The notes: generated from the sequence alone by a model not told the origin. A stretch of DNA of 64,000 nucleotides from Vicinamibacterales bacterium (GCA_036496585.1 DASXLB010000024.1:62001-126000); one strand, 5' to 3'. Shown: positions 14,501 through 23,505, numbered from the stretch's first letter. Translations and numbers: made by a program.

Positions 14501-15919
14501 CTAACTATGGATTGCCCCTCCGTGCGTCGCGTGCGCCGCCTCCGCCACTGCTTCCGACATCGTCGGATGCGCGTGGATCGTCCGGATCAGCTCCTCGACG
14601 GTGCATTCGAGCCTGAGCGCCAGCGTCGCCTCCGCGACCAGCTCGGTCGAACGCAGGCCGATCATGTGCACGCCGAGGATCTCGTCGTACTTCTTGTCGG
14701 CGACGATCTTGACGAACCCTTCGGTCTCGCCGGCGATCTTGGCGCGGCCGAGGACGCCGAACTTGAACGTGCCGATGCGCACGTCGTAGCCGCGCGCCTT
14801 CGCCTTTGCCTCGGTCAGCCCGACGCTGCCGATCTCCGGATCGCAGTAGGTGCAGCCGGGGACCTGGTCGTAGTTGATCGGGCGGAACTCCCGGCCGGCG
14901 ATGCGCTCCGCCAGCGCGACCCCTTCCGCCGACGACAGGTGCGCCAGCTGCGGGTGTCCCGGTTCGTCGAAGGTGACGACGTCGCCGATCGCGGAGATGC
15001 CGGCGACGTTCGTCCGGTAGTGCGCGTCAATTTTGACGTAGCCGCGGTCCATCTGCAGCCCCGCGTCCTCGGCGCCGAGGCCGGCCGTCACCGGCCCGCG
15101 CCCGGTCGCGACGAGCAGGTAATCCGCCCGGATCTTCGCGGTCTTGCCGTCCGACGCCTGTGCTTCGAGATCGACGCCGGCGGCGCCGGCCTTCGCCGAC
15201 GTGACCTTGGTGCCGGTCATCACCTTGATGCCCTGCTTCTTGAACGAACGCTCGAGCTCGGCGGAGACCGCTTCGTCTTCAATCGGCACCAGGCGCGGCA
15301 GCAGCTCGATGAGCGTCACGTCGCTGCCGAAGCGGCGGAAGATCGAGGCGAACTCGACGCCGACAGCGCCGCTGCCCATGATGGCGATCGACGCGGGGAC
15401 GTCCTTCAGCCCGATCGCCTCGTCGCTGGTGATGATCCGCTTCTTGTCGATGACGATGCCCGGCACGCTGCGCGGCTGCGAGCCGGTGGCGACGATGATC
15501 TCTTTCCCGGCGCGCAGCGTCTGCTTGTCGCCGTCGGTGACCTCCACGGCGCCCTTGCCGGCGAGGCGTCCCGAGCCCTTGATCCAGTCGATCTTGTTCT
15601 TCTTGAAGAGGAACTCGACGCCGCCGGTGAGCTGCTTGACGATCTTGTCCTTGCGCGCCTGCACCTGGTTCATGTCGAGACCGATGGCCGCCTGCCCGAT
15701 CGTCAGCCCCCATTCCTTCCAGTCCTGCGCGACCTTGAGCGCGTGCGCGTGCTCGAGCAGCGCCTTCGTCGGGATGCAGCCCCAGTTCAGGCAGGTGCCG
15801 CCAAGCGCGGGCGCCCGCTCGACCACCGCGGTCTTGAGTCCGAGCTGTGCGGCGCGGATCGCAGCGACGTAGCCACCGGTGCCCGAACCGATCACGACGA
15901 GGTCGTAGTCGTTGGCCAT
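14501..15919 (-). CDS. lpdA: Dihydrolipoyl dehydrogenase (E3)
   Basis: FAD-dependent enzyme that reoxidises dihydrolipoyl groups with NAD+. It is 472 residues, the usual size. FAD motif G-S-G-T-G-G-Y-V-A at the N-terminus, redox disulfide G-G-T-C-L-N-W-G-C-I-P-T-K-A at ~39-53, NAD loop G-S-G-A-V-G-V-E-F-A near 185, and the C-terminal catalytic H-A-H-P-T-x-S-E dyad at ~447. ATG 15919 overlaps the TAA of the preceding small membrane gene (TAATG). It works with the E2 encoded next in the same operon. Confidence 0.95.
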   Translation of the reverse strand: MANDYDLVVIGSGTGGYVAAIRAAQLGLKTAVVERAPALGGTCLNWGCIPTKALLEHAHALKVAQDWKEWGLTIGQAAIGLDMNQVQARKDKIVKQLTGGVEFLFKKNKIDWIKGSGRLAGKGAVEVTDGDKQTLRAGKEIIVATGSQPRSVPGIVIDKKRIITSDEAIGLKDVPASIAIMGSGAVGVEFASIFRRFGSDVTLIELLPRLVPIEDEAVSAELERSFKKQGIKVMTGTKVTSAKAGAAGVDLEAQASDGKTAKIRADYLLVATGRGPVTAGLGAEDAGLQMDRGYVKIDAHYRTNVAGISAIGDVVTFDEPGHPQLAHLSSAEGVALAERIAGREFRPINYDQVPGCTYCDPEIGSVGLTEAKAKARGYDVRIGTFKFGVLGRAKIAGETEGFVKIVADKKYDEILGVHMIGLRSTELVAEATLALRLECTVEELIRTIHAHPTMSEAVAEAAHATHGGAIHS

Positions 15920-16176
15920 TACCCCTTCTTCTTCATCGAGGCGAGCGAGACGAAGGACACGGTCGACGCAGGCGGCGCGGCCGCGGCCGGCGGCGCCTCG
16001 TCGGCTGCGGTCTCGGGATCGAGCCGCGCGAGCTGCGAACGCATGCGCGTGAAGTCATAGCGCAGCTCCCAGTACGACTGCGTCAGCGCCTCGAGCTTGC
16101 GGCCGAGCCGCCGCGCCCGCAGCCACGACCCCACCGCCACGGCCAACGCTACGGCCGCAGCCACCCAGACCTGCAT
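15919..16176 (-). CDS. Small membrane protein with coiled-coil segment
   Basis: An 85-residue protein of unknown function. Residues ~3-17 form one hydrophobic helix, residues ~22-52 a charged helical stretch suited to a coiled coil, and the rest is an Ala/Pro/Glu-rich tail ending in M-K-K-K-G. It heads the lpdA-E2-lipB operon and its stop overlaps the lpdA start. A minus-strand TAAGAT (16191-16186) lies 9 bp before ATG 16176, so the operon may start with this leaderless gene. A membrane tether role is only a guess. Confidence 0.6.
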   Translation of the reverse strand: MQVWVAAAVALAVAVGSWLRARRLGRKLEALTQSYWELRYDFTRMRSQLARLDPETAADEAPPAAAAPPASTVSFVSLASMKKKG

Positions 16177-16247
16177 AACCCTGTCATCTTACCCCGAGGG
16201 GCTCGCCCGCCAGCCTTCCTCCGGCAACCGCGGCGAGCGTCTTCCGC

Positions 16248-16253
16248 TAAGAT
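16248..16253 (+). promoter_or_regulatory. Candidate -10 (TAAGAT) for the sigma-54 activator gene
   Basis: TAAGAT overlaps an in-frame ATG at 16252 and lies 13 bp before ATG 16267, leaving a leader of about 6 nt. This favours 16267 as the start. Confidence 0.35.
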
Positions 16254-16266
16254 GCCAGGACCGCCG

Positions 16267-17655
<1,389 letters not shown>

Positions 17656-17716
17656 CCGTCACCCGCCCCGCAAGCCGTCAGCTCTGTCGAAAAATACAGG
17701 CCATTTCTTAGCCGAC

Positions 17717-17734
17717 CGGCCAATCGATTGGCCG
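17717..17734. promoter_or_regulatory. 18-bp perfect palindrome, candidate activator-binding site
   Basis: CGGCCAATCGATTGGCCG is a perfect inverted repeat lying 62 bp after the activator stop and about 180 bp before the predicted sigma-54 start. NtrC-type proteins bind such dyads as dimers. Only one copy was seen in the window. Confidence 0.5.
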
Positions 17735-17878
17735 ATTCTGACTCGAATTCGATTGCCTGTGCGCCATTTCCGCGCACCATAGTCGGATCCAAAGAGTCAG
17801 ATCGACAAAGCTGCAATTCCGTGTCGAAGCGCACACGATGCAAACGGCATAGGACTCGAGCGACACCCCGACACGTAC

Positions 17879-17894
17879 CGGAATACCGGTTGCA
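17879..17894 (+). promoter_or_regulatory. Candidate sigma-54 (-24/-12) promoter
   Basis: CGGAATACCGGTTGCA has GG and GC exactly 10 bp apart and a consensus-like -12 box (TTGCA). The -24 half (CGGAAT instead of TGGCAC) is weak. Transcription would begin near 17905, leaving a ~73-nt leader to ATG 17978. Confidence 0.35.
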
Positions 17895-17977
17895 CTTTCT
17901 GACAGGTATCGCGCTGGCGAGTGGTCTCGCCTGCCGCCGACAACACGCCTTTCCCCGTTCGCGCAACTGGAGCCTGG

Positions 17978-19417
17978 ATGCAGCCGTCGATGTTCAACGT
18001 TCGTGTGCCGCTCGATGACGGACACGGCGGCGACGTGTTCCTGATGAACACGTTCACCGACGCGCAGATCATCGTCAGTCGGGACGTCGTCGATCTCCTC
18101 GATCGGCTAGAGACGGGTTCGAGCGCGGCGCCGGAAGACCCGGCGACGAGCGCCGACGAGCGCGACGCCCTGACCGAACTCGCCACCCACGGCTTCGTCG
18201 TGCCGACTCGCGACGGCGAGCGCCGCGACCTGCGGCAGTTCTTCCAGGACGTCCGCGAGAGCACCGACACGCTCAAGGTCACGGTACTGACCACCCTGCA
18301 GTGCAATTTCGCCTGCGACTACTGCATCCAGGGGGATCACGGGGACTACAACAAGCAGGCCGCGAAGATGTCGCTGGAGACCGCGGCGCGGGTGGCCGAA
18401 TGGGTAGAGCGGCGCCTCGACGCGATCGCTCCCCGCCGCCTGATCCTGACCTTCTTCGGCGGCGAGCCGCTCCTGAACATGCCGGTGCTCTACGACCTCG
18501 CGGAACGGCTTCACCAGGCCTGCACCGAGCGCGGCGTCGACATCGTCCTCAACATCATCACCAACGGGCTGCTGATGTCGCGCGAGATGGTCGAGCGTCT
18601 GAACCCGCTCGGGCTCAACGGCATCAAGATCACCCTCGACGGCGACCGCGACGCCCACAACCGGTCGCGTCCGCTCCGTGGCGGGCAGGGGACGTTCGAT
18701 CGGATCGTCGCCAACGTCCGCGAGGTGGCGCACCTGACCCGGATCGCGGTCGGCGGCAACTTCAACATGGACGACGTCGATTCGTATCCGGCGCTGCTCG
18801 ATTTCCTGGCCGAGCAGGACTTCGCCTCGCGTCTGTCGAAGGTCCTCTTCAAGCCGGTCATCCGCGAGAAGACGGCGCAGTCGCGCGGCATCATCCCGCT
18901 GACGGTCCTGGGATCGGAAGGCAAGCCTCTGAACGGGGCGTGCATGACGTCGGCCGGCACCGGGGTCAGCCGTGTCTGCGACAGCTGCAATTTCGTCGAC
19001 GAGAAGATGGCGTTCCTCCGCGAGGAGACGAAGAAGCGCGGCTTCCCCACCGCCGACGGCGTGCACATGGGCCCGTGCGAAATCCACAAGTCGCATGCCC
19101 ACACGATCGGCCCGGATGGCTCGCTGTTCGCGTGCCCGGGCTTCGCCGGCGAGGCGCTGCAGTCGACGGGGCACATCGACGACCGCCAGGAGGACTACCG
19201 CACCCAGGCGCAGCGTAATTTCGAGCAGCTCGCGGCCTGGCAGCAGTGCCACGACTGCGCGTTCATCCCGGTCTGCGCGGGCGGCTGCACGGTGGCGGCG
19301 CACAACGAGCTCGGCGACATGCACGCGCCCAATTGCCACAAGACCAGCTTCGAGGCGGGCGTCGTCGCGATGGCCCGCGAAGCGGCCGGCCGGCAGACAG
19401 CCGCCGGCCTCCAGTAG
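17978..19417 (+). CDS. Radical SAM/SPASM peptide-modifying enzyme
   Basis: Predicted to modify the small peptides encoded just downstream through a 5'-deoxyadenosyl radical. From ATG 17978 it has 479 residues. Residues ~5-95 form a PqqD-like small domain (possible leader recognition, inferred). The radical SAM cluster motif is C109-x3-C113-x2-C116 in L-Q-C-N-F-A-C-D-Y-C, followed by F-F-G-G-E-P. The C-terminal SPASM region has many Cys, ending in C-x2-C-x5-C-x3-C-x15-C, which would bind auxiliary 4Fe-4S clusters. GTG 17921 is a longer alternative; ATG 17978 has TGGAG upstream. It is not an anaerobic sulfatase maturase by context. Confidence 0.9.
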   Translation: MQPSMFNVRVPLDDGHGGDVFLMNTFTDAQIIVSRDVVDLLDRLETGSSAAPEDPATSADERDALTELATHGFVVPTRDGERRDLRQFFQDVRESTDTLKVTVLTTLQCNFACDYCIQGDHGDYNKQAAKMSLETAARVAEWVERRLDAIAPRRLILTFFGGEPLLNMPVLYDLAERLHQACTERGVDIVLNIITNGLLMSREMVERLNPLGLNGIKITLDGDRDAHNRSRPLRGGQGTFDRIVANVREVAHLTRIAVGGNFNMDDVDSYPALLDFLAEQDFASRLSKVLFKPVIREKTAQSRGIIPLTVLGSEGKPLNGACMTSAGTGVSRVCDSCNFVDEKMAFLREETKKRGFPTADGVHMGPCEIHKSHAHTIGPDGSLFACPGFAGEALQSTGHIDDRQEDYRTQAQRNFEQLAAWQQCHDCAFIPVCAGGCTVAAHNELGDMHAPNCHKTSFEAGVVAMAREAAGRQTAAGLQ

Positions 19418-19462
19418 TCGGCGCGTTCAGAATTCCGCGGTTAACAGCAAGGAGACAGCACA

Positions 19463-19552
19463 GTGACGAAGAGCAAGAAGACGCAGGGTTCGAACAAGAG
19501 CGGCACGCTGAGGCCCTGGCTCGTAGACGTCGTCGTCGACAACCTTCGCTAA
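19463..19552 (+). CDS. Putative RiPP precursor peptide A (29 aa)
   Basis: GTG start with a strong Shine-Dalgarno (AAGGAG, 9 bp upstream), 45 bp after the radical SAM stop. The basic N-terminal part contains K-T-x-G-x2-K at residues 6-12 and the C-terminal part R-P-W-L-V-D at 17-22, followed by a Val-rich tail. These positions align without gaps with peptides B and C two residues later. There is no Cys. I infer that K-T-x-G-x2-K belongs to a leader and P-W-h-h-D to the modified core. Too short for ordinary gene finders. Confidence 0.7.
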   Translation: MTKSKKTQGSNKSGTLRPWLVDVVVDNLR

Positions 19553-19567
19553 CGGGAGATTCCACTC

Positions 19568-19663
19568 ATGAAAATCACGGTCATCCAGAAGACGAACGGC
19601 AAGGTCAAGACGATGGCAATGTGCCCGTGGATTCTCGACGAGCCACCGGCCGCCAAGAGCTAG
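19568..19663 (+). CDS. Putative RiPP precursor peptide B (31 aa)
   Basis: ATG start with GGGAG upstream, 15 bp after peptide A. It carries K-T-N-G-K-V-K at residues 8-14 and C-P-W-I-L-D at 19-24, then E-P-P-A-A-K-S. Its amino-acid sequence is identical to peptide C, yet nine codons differ by synonymous changes, including Ser AGC versus TCG. Possible modified residues are Trp21, Cys19 and Asp24; which one is touched cannot be told. There is no Gly-Gly cleavage site and no adjacent protease or exporter. Confidence 0.75.
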   Translation: MKITVIQKTNGKVKTMAMCPWILDEPPAAKS

Positions 19664-19670
19664 TCATTTC

Positions 19671-19691
19671 ATTCTTTTCATAGAAGAGAAT
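19671..19691 (+). promoter_or_regulatory. A/T-rich hairpin between the twin precursor genes
   Basis: A 9-bp stem (one G-U pair, ATA loop) starting 7 bp after peptide B stop and ending 10 bp before the peptide C start. It stands out in DNA this G+C-rich. No T-tract follows. It could stabilise or split the mRNA, or adjust the ratio of the precursors. Confidence 0.5.
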
Positions 19692-19701
19692 AGGGGTTCT
19701 C

Positions 19702-19797
19702 ATGAAGATCACGGTGATCCAGAAGACGAACGGCAAGGTCAAGACGATGGCGATGTGTCCCTGGATTCTGGACGAGCCGCCCGCCGCCAAGTCGTGA
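19702..19797 (+). CDS. Putative RiPP precursor peptide C (31 aa, identical to B)
   Basis: ATG start with AGGGG upstream. The encoded peptide is residue-for-residue the same as peptide B, with nine synonymous codon differences and a different stop codon (TGA versus TAG). An old duplication held constant at the protein level is strong evidence that this short frame is translated and functional. The promoter of the downstream binding-protein gene starts 14 bp after its stop. Confidence 0.75.
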   Translation: MKITVIQKTNGKVKTMAMCPWILDEPPAAKS

Positions 19798-19810
19798 CGG
19801 CGCCGGATTA

Positions 19811-19840
19811 TTGGCGCGCGCGGCGCCAAAGTCCGATAAT
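19811..19840 (+). promoter_or_regulatory. Candidate sigma-70 promoter for the binding-protein gene, with overlapping dyad
   Basis: TTGGCG (19811-19816), an 18-bp spacer and GATAAT (19835-19840). The -35 lies inside an inverted repeat, TTGGCGC and GCGCCAA with 5 bp between (19811-19829), which could serve as an operator. TTG 19856 is ~9 nt from the predicted transcription start. Confidence 0.4.
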
Positions 19841-19855
19841 CTGGGCGCCACCCTA

Positions 19856-21370
19856 TTGCTGCTAGACAGGTGTCGTCCGGTCGTCGTCAGCGTTGGGATC
19901 GCCGCAGCCGGCGCGTGCGCGCTCGGCTGCGCGGATGGGCATCAGGCGGGCACCCCGACGCCGACCTCGACGATGCGCATCGGCAACGGCGCGCCCGTGC
20001 AGGGTCAGCGGACCACGGGGTCCAGCGTCATCGTCACCATCCTGAGCGCGGACCCGTGGCTGACGAACAAGCCGGACGGACACCCGGGGGAACGGATCGC
20101 CACGAGTTGGGTGTGGGATCCGGACGGCCTCGCGCTTCATCTGCGGATTCGTCCCGGCGTGCTGTTCCACGACGGCACGCCGCTGACGTCTGATGTGGCC
20201 GCACAGGCGTTGCGGGACGCCGTCAACGGCGGCACGACCCTGTCGCTGACCGACGCCACGGTCAAGTCCATCGAACCTGACGGTGCGGACGGCGTCGTCA
20301 TCAGGCTGAAAGAGCGCAACAGTTTCGTCCCGTCGGAGCTGACCAGCGTCACGGTGGCCCGTCCCGGCCACAAGGACGTCGGCACCGGCCCCTTCAAGAT
20401 CGTGGCGCGCGAGGGGATCACGACGAAACTCGCAGCGTTTCCGCAGTATTACCGCGGCCGGCCGGCCCTGGCCGGCATCGAAATCACCAACTATCCGACC
20501 CAGCGGAACGCCTGGACCGCGCTGATGCGCGGCGACATCGACATGCTCTACGAGGTGTCGCGGGACGCGGCCGAGTTCGTCAAGGCCGAGACCACGGTGC
20601 GCAGCTACTCGTTTCCGCGCCCCTACTACAACTCGCTGGTCTTCAACGTCCGCAGGCCCGTCTTCAAGGATCCCCGCGTGCGCCAGGCGATCAACCAGGC
20701 GCTCGACCGGGAGGCCCTCATTCGCGACGGCATGAGCGGCCGCGGCTCCGTCGCCGACGGACCGGTGTTCCCACAGCACTGGGCCTACACGAAGCCGCCG
20801 CGATCGTTCGCGTATGACCCCGAAGCGGCGCGGGCGCTGCTGGATGGCGCGGGTTACCCGATTCGCACGGAATCAGGCAAGGCGATTCCCTTCCGCTTCA
20901 CGTTCAGGTGCCTCGCGTTCGCGGACGATCCGCGCTTCGAGCGCCTCGAGGTCCTGCTGCAGAAGCAGCTCGCCGACGTCGGCATCGAAATGCAGCTGGT
21001 ACCCATGCCGATGTCGGACATGGTGAAGCGGTTGCAGAGCGGCGATTTCGACGCGTACGTCTTCGAATCGGCAGGGCGATCGCTCGCCTGGGTCTACGAG
21101 TTCTTCCGTTCCCACCCCGGAATGCCAGCGGACACGGGCTACCACACTGCCGATCCAATCCTCGATCAGGTCAAGGCGGCGCAATCGGACGCGGAGGTCA
21201 AGGCAGCGATCGCAGAGCTGACGCGCGTGTTCTACGACGATCCACCTGCCGCGTTTCTCGCCTGGCAGGAACAGACCCGGGCCGTCTCGACCCGGTTCGA
21301 CGTCGCCCCGGAGGCGAACCGGGACATCCTGACGAATCTGTGGCAGTGGCGTCCGGCCGGCGCGAAATAG
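19856..21370 (+). CDS. Peptide-binding lipoprotein, SBP_bac_5 family
   Basis: Extracytoplasmic solute-binding protein of the OppA/DppA type. From TTG 19856 the N-terminus is a lipoprotein signal: basic start, hydrophobic stretch, and lipobox A-L-G-C with Cys25. The mature part shows family hallmarks, including L-H-L-R-I-R-P-G-V-L-F-H-D-G-T-P-L-T, G-T-G-P-F-K-I, and F-N-V-R-R-P-V-F-K-D-P-R-V-R-Q-A-I. About 504 residues. No ABC permease or ATPase is nearby, so it may present a ligand to the adjacent kinase instead of feeding a transporter. The start is uncertain because the frame is open back to 19811. It ends 7 bp before the kinase gene. Confidence 0.82.
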   Translation: MLLDRCRPVVVSVGIAAAGACALGCADGHQAGTPTPTSTMRIGNGAPVQGQRTTGSSVIVTILSADPWLTNKPDGHPGERIATSWVWDPDGLALHLRIRPGVLFHDGTPLTSDVAAQALRDAVNGGTTLSLTDATVKSIEPDGADGVVIRLKERNSFVPSELTSVTVARPGHKDVGTGPFKIVAREGITTKLAAFPQYYRGRPALAGIEITNYPTQRNAWTALMRGDIDMLYEVSRDAAEFVKAETTVRSYSFPRPYYNSLVFNVRRPVFKDPRVRQAINQALDREALIRDGMSGRGSVADGPVFPQHWAYTKPPRSFAYDPEAARALLDGAGYPIRTESGKAIPFRFTFRCLAFADDPRFERLEVLLQKQLADVGIEMQLVPMPMSDMVKRLQSGDFDAYVFESAGRSLAWVYEFFRSHPGMPADTGYHTADPILDQVKAAQSDAEVKAAIAELTRVFYDDPPAAFLAWQEQTRAVSTRFDVAPEANRDILTNLWQWRPAGAK

Positions 21371-21377
21371 AGCGTTC

Positions 21378-23129
21378 GTGCGCCGCATCACCTCGCGCTT
21401 CGTCCTGCTGATTGCCACCGCCGCGGTGCTGCCGCTGGTCGTCTACGGCATCGTGTCGGTGTCATCGCTGCGCAGCGGCACCGATGCCTCGGTACGCGAT
21501 GGCAACCTCAACGTCGCCAAGCAAGCCGCCGAACAGGTGGGCTTGTACATGCGGAACAACACGCGCATCCTGCAGTCGGTCGCCACGACGGTCGGTTCGA
21601 CAGGGCTGACGACCTGGCAGCAGGAACAGACGCTGCGCAATTTCGTTCTCGACTGGCCGGAATTCCGCGAAATCACCGTCTTCAACGCCGGGGGCGCCCC
21701 CATCGTCACGAGCGCGCTCGGGGTCACCAAGCTGAACGTGCCCGCCGAGGTCCGGCAGCGGCCGGAGCGTCCCTACATCACGCCCGTCCGCGTCGACGAC
21801 GACCTGCTCCCGACCACCACCATCGCGCTGCGCCTGGCGCGGTCGGGGGGAGACGCGGCCTGGGTGGTCGGCGAGATCTCGCTCGAGCAGCTCTGGCGGA
21901 TGGTCGACACCATCCGCGTCGGGCAGCACGGCTACGCCCTCATCGTCAGCGACGACGGGCGGCTCATCGCCCACGGCAACCCGGACGAGAAGCGGCACAT
22001 CCCGGAAGCAGACCAGACCCGCGCCGCCGAGGAGCTGAAATTCGCCGCCGCCTATCGTGCCGGCCAGCCGCCGGTCTCCTATCTCGAGAACGGGGCAAAG
22101 ATGCTGGCGGTGGCCGCCGCGCTTCCCGGTCGCGAGCCGCCGTGGCTGGTGATGGTCGAGCAGCCGATGGCCGAGGCGATGGCGACGGCCAAGCGGCTGG
22201 AGAACCAGCTGATGGTCTCGATCTTCCTGGCCCTGCTCGGCACCATCGTGCTCGGCTACCTGTGGGGACGGTCGTTCATCCAGCGCATCTTCGCGCTGAC
22301 GCGGGTCACCCGCTCGCTCGCCGAAGGCAAGATGGACACGCGCGTCGCGCTCACCGGCACCGACGAGATCCGCGAGCTCGGCGACGCCTTCAATTCGATG
22401 GCCGACAAGCTCGTCGAGCTGCAGGAGAACGTCCGCAAGCAGGAACGCCAGGTGATGTTCGGCCGCATCGCCGCCGGCCTCGTGCACGATCTGTCGCACC
22501 CGATCCAGAACATCGGCAACAGCTGCAAGCTGATTCTCAAGATGTGGGAGGACGCGGAGTACCGCGACACCTTCCGGCGGATGGTCGAGCGCGAGATGCA
22601 GGTCGTCAAGCGCGTGCTCGAAGACCTGCAGAACATCGCCAAGCCGATTCCGCTCGAGCGCTTCCCGATCGAATTGAACCGCTCGGTCGGGGAGGCCGTG
22701 GAGTCAATGAAGGGGCTCGCCGAGACCGCGGGCATCACGCTGCGCGCCGAGCTGTCGGCCGAGGCGCTCTACATCGAAGGAGACCTCTTCGCGCTCGGAC
22801 GCGTCTACCGCAATCTCGTCGTCAATGCGATCCAGGCGACCGCGCCCGGCGGCGTAGTGGTGGCGGCGGTCGAGTCGAAGGGGGATCGCGTGCAGGTGCG
22901 CGTCAACGACACCGGCTGCGGCATTCCGCCCGACCGCCTTCAGGCGATCTTCGAGGACTTCGTCACCACCAAGCGCCGCGGCCTCGGCCTCGGCCTGGCC
23001 ATCTCGCGCAAGATCGTCGAGCAACTCGGCGGCCGCATCAGCGTCGCCAGCGACGTGGGCAAAGGGACGACGTTCACGATTGATTTTCCGCGGACCGGGG
23101 CCAAGCCGATGGCGCAGGCGGCGGGATGA
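21378..23129 (+). CDS. Membrane sensor histidine kinase (Cache-HAMP-HisKA-HATPase)
   Basis: A 583-residue sensor kinase. A first membrane helix (~8-28) and a second (~277-297) enclose an extracytoplasmic Cache-like domain. HAMP follows (I-F-A-L-T-R-V-T-R-S-L-A-E-G), then the phospho-acceptor helix A-G-L-V-H370-D-L-S-H-P, and an ATPase domain with N-L-V-V-N-A-I-Q-A, D-T-G-C-G-I-P, F-E-D-F and G-L-G-L-G-L. The GTG 21378 follows the binding-protein stop by 7 bp, so they are co-expressed. The closest response regulator is the sigma-54 activator at 16267-17655. A signal path of lipoprotein, kinase and activator is inferred from this layout. Confidence 0.9.
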   Translation: MRRITSRFVLLIATAAVLPLVVYGIVSVSSLRSGTDASVRDGNLNVAKQAAEQVGLYMRNNTRILQSVATTVGSTGLTTWQQEQTLRNFVLDWPEFREITVFNAGGAPIVTSALGVTKLNVPAEVRQRPERPYITPVRVDDDLLPTTTIALRLARSGGDAAWVVGEISLEQLWRMVDTIRVGQHGYALIVSDDGRLIAHGNPDEKRHIPEADQTRAAEELKFAAAYRAGQPPVSYLENGAKMLAVAAALPGREPPWLVMVEQPMAEAMATAKRLENQLMVSIFLALLGTIVLGYLWGRSFIQRIFALTRVTRSLAEGKMDTRVALTGTDEIRELGDAFNSMADKLVELQENVRKQERQVMFGRIAAGLVHDLSHPIQNIGNSCKLILKMWEDAEYRDTFRRMVEREMQVVKRVLEDLQNIAKPIPLERFPIELNRSVGEAVESMKGLAETAGITLRAELSAEALYIEGDLFALGRVYRNLVVNAIQATAPGGVVVAAVESKGDRVQVRVNDTGCGIPPDRLQAIFEDFVTTKRRGLGLGLAISRKIVEQLGGRISVASDVGKGTTFTIDFPRTGAKPMAQAAG

Positions 23130-23196
23130 GAGTCGGCAGTCGAGGCAGGCGGGCGGGCGCCGAAACGGGAATCGGGTTCTGTCAAGGAGACAGGAA

Positions 23197-23448
23197 ATGC
23201 TCCGGAAGCTGTTGGAGACGGGGCAGGTCGACGTCGACGGCCGCGTCTACCTGGTGCACTACTTCGAGTCGAAGACGGCGCGCGGGTTACGCCGCTACAG
23301 CGGCGAGGTGGTCCTGCAGGCCGACGACCGCATCATCCTCGACGACGACTCGCTGAGCGGTCTGGAAGCGAAGGTGGCGCGGCTTGCGCCGGCCACCATC
23401 TACAGTCGAGCGCTCGCCTCGCGCAGCGCCGCCATCGCGGCGGCGTAA
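23197..23448 (+). CDS. Conserved-looking small protein, function unknown
   Basis: An 83-residue frame with a strong Shine-Dalgarno (AAGGAG, 7 bp before ATG 23197) 67 bp after the kinase stop. The first 60 residues are mixed alpha/beta with no membrane segment or Cys, including V-Y-L-V-H-Y-F-E-S-K near residues 17-26. I do not recognise it. It may be the last gene of the kinase operon or an independent gene. Confidence 0.6.
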   Translation: MLRKLLETGQVDVDGRVYLVHYFESKTARGLRRYSGEVVLQADDRIILDDDSLSGLEAKVARLAPATIYSRALASRSAAIAAA

Positions 23449-23505
23449 ACGCGCCCGCCTTCCGCCACGGCTCCGGCGAGACCGCCGAGGCGCGGGGGCG
23501 GACCC

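Larger units (their letters stand above)
17656..17977. other. 322-bp intergenic region upstream of the radical SAM gene
   Basis: No credible gene on either strand. It is less G+C-rich than its flanks. It contains the 18-bp palindrome at 17717-17734, a second short palindrome (CGAATTCG) about 10 bp later, and a GG-N10-GC element with TTGCA at 17879-17894. This is the expected layout of a sigma-54 control region with an upstream activator site. Confidence 0.55.

Noticed and set aside
17905-17918. Second GG-N10-GC element as the sigma-54 promoter
   Set aside because: Spacing fits, but the boxes (AGGTAT and CTGGCG) lack the TTGCA and TGGCAC sequences; the element at 17879-17894 is better.
17656-18025. 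Minus-strand frames in the spacer before the radical SAM gene
   Set aside because: Frames of ~105 codons exist but lack Shine-Dalgarno sequences or motifs and overlap the palindrome and the start of the radical SAM gene.
19463-19797. Streptide-like K-x3-W or multi-Cys sactipeptide precursors
   Set aside because: No Lys is four residues before the Trp in any peptide, and only peptides B and C have a Cys, a single one each.
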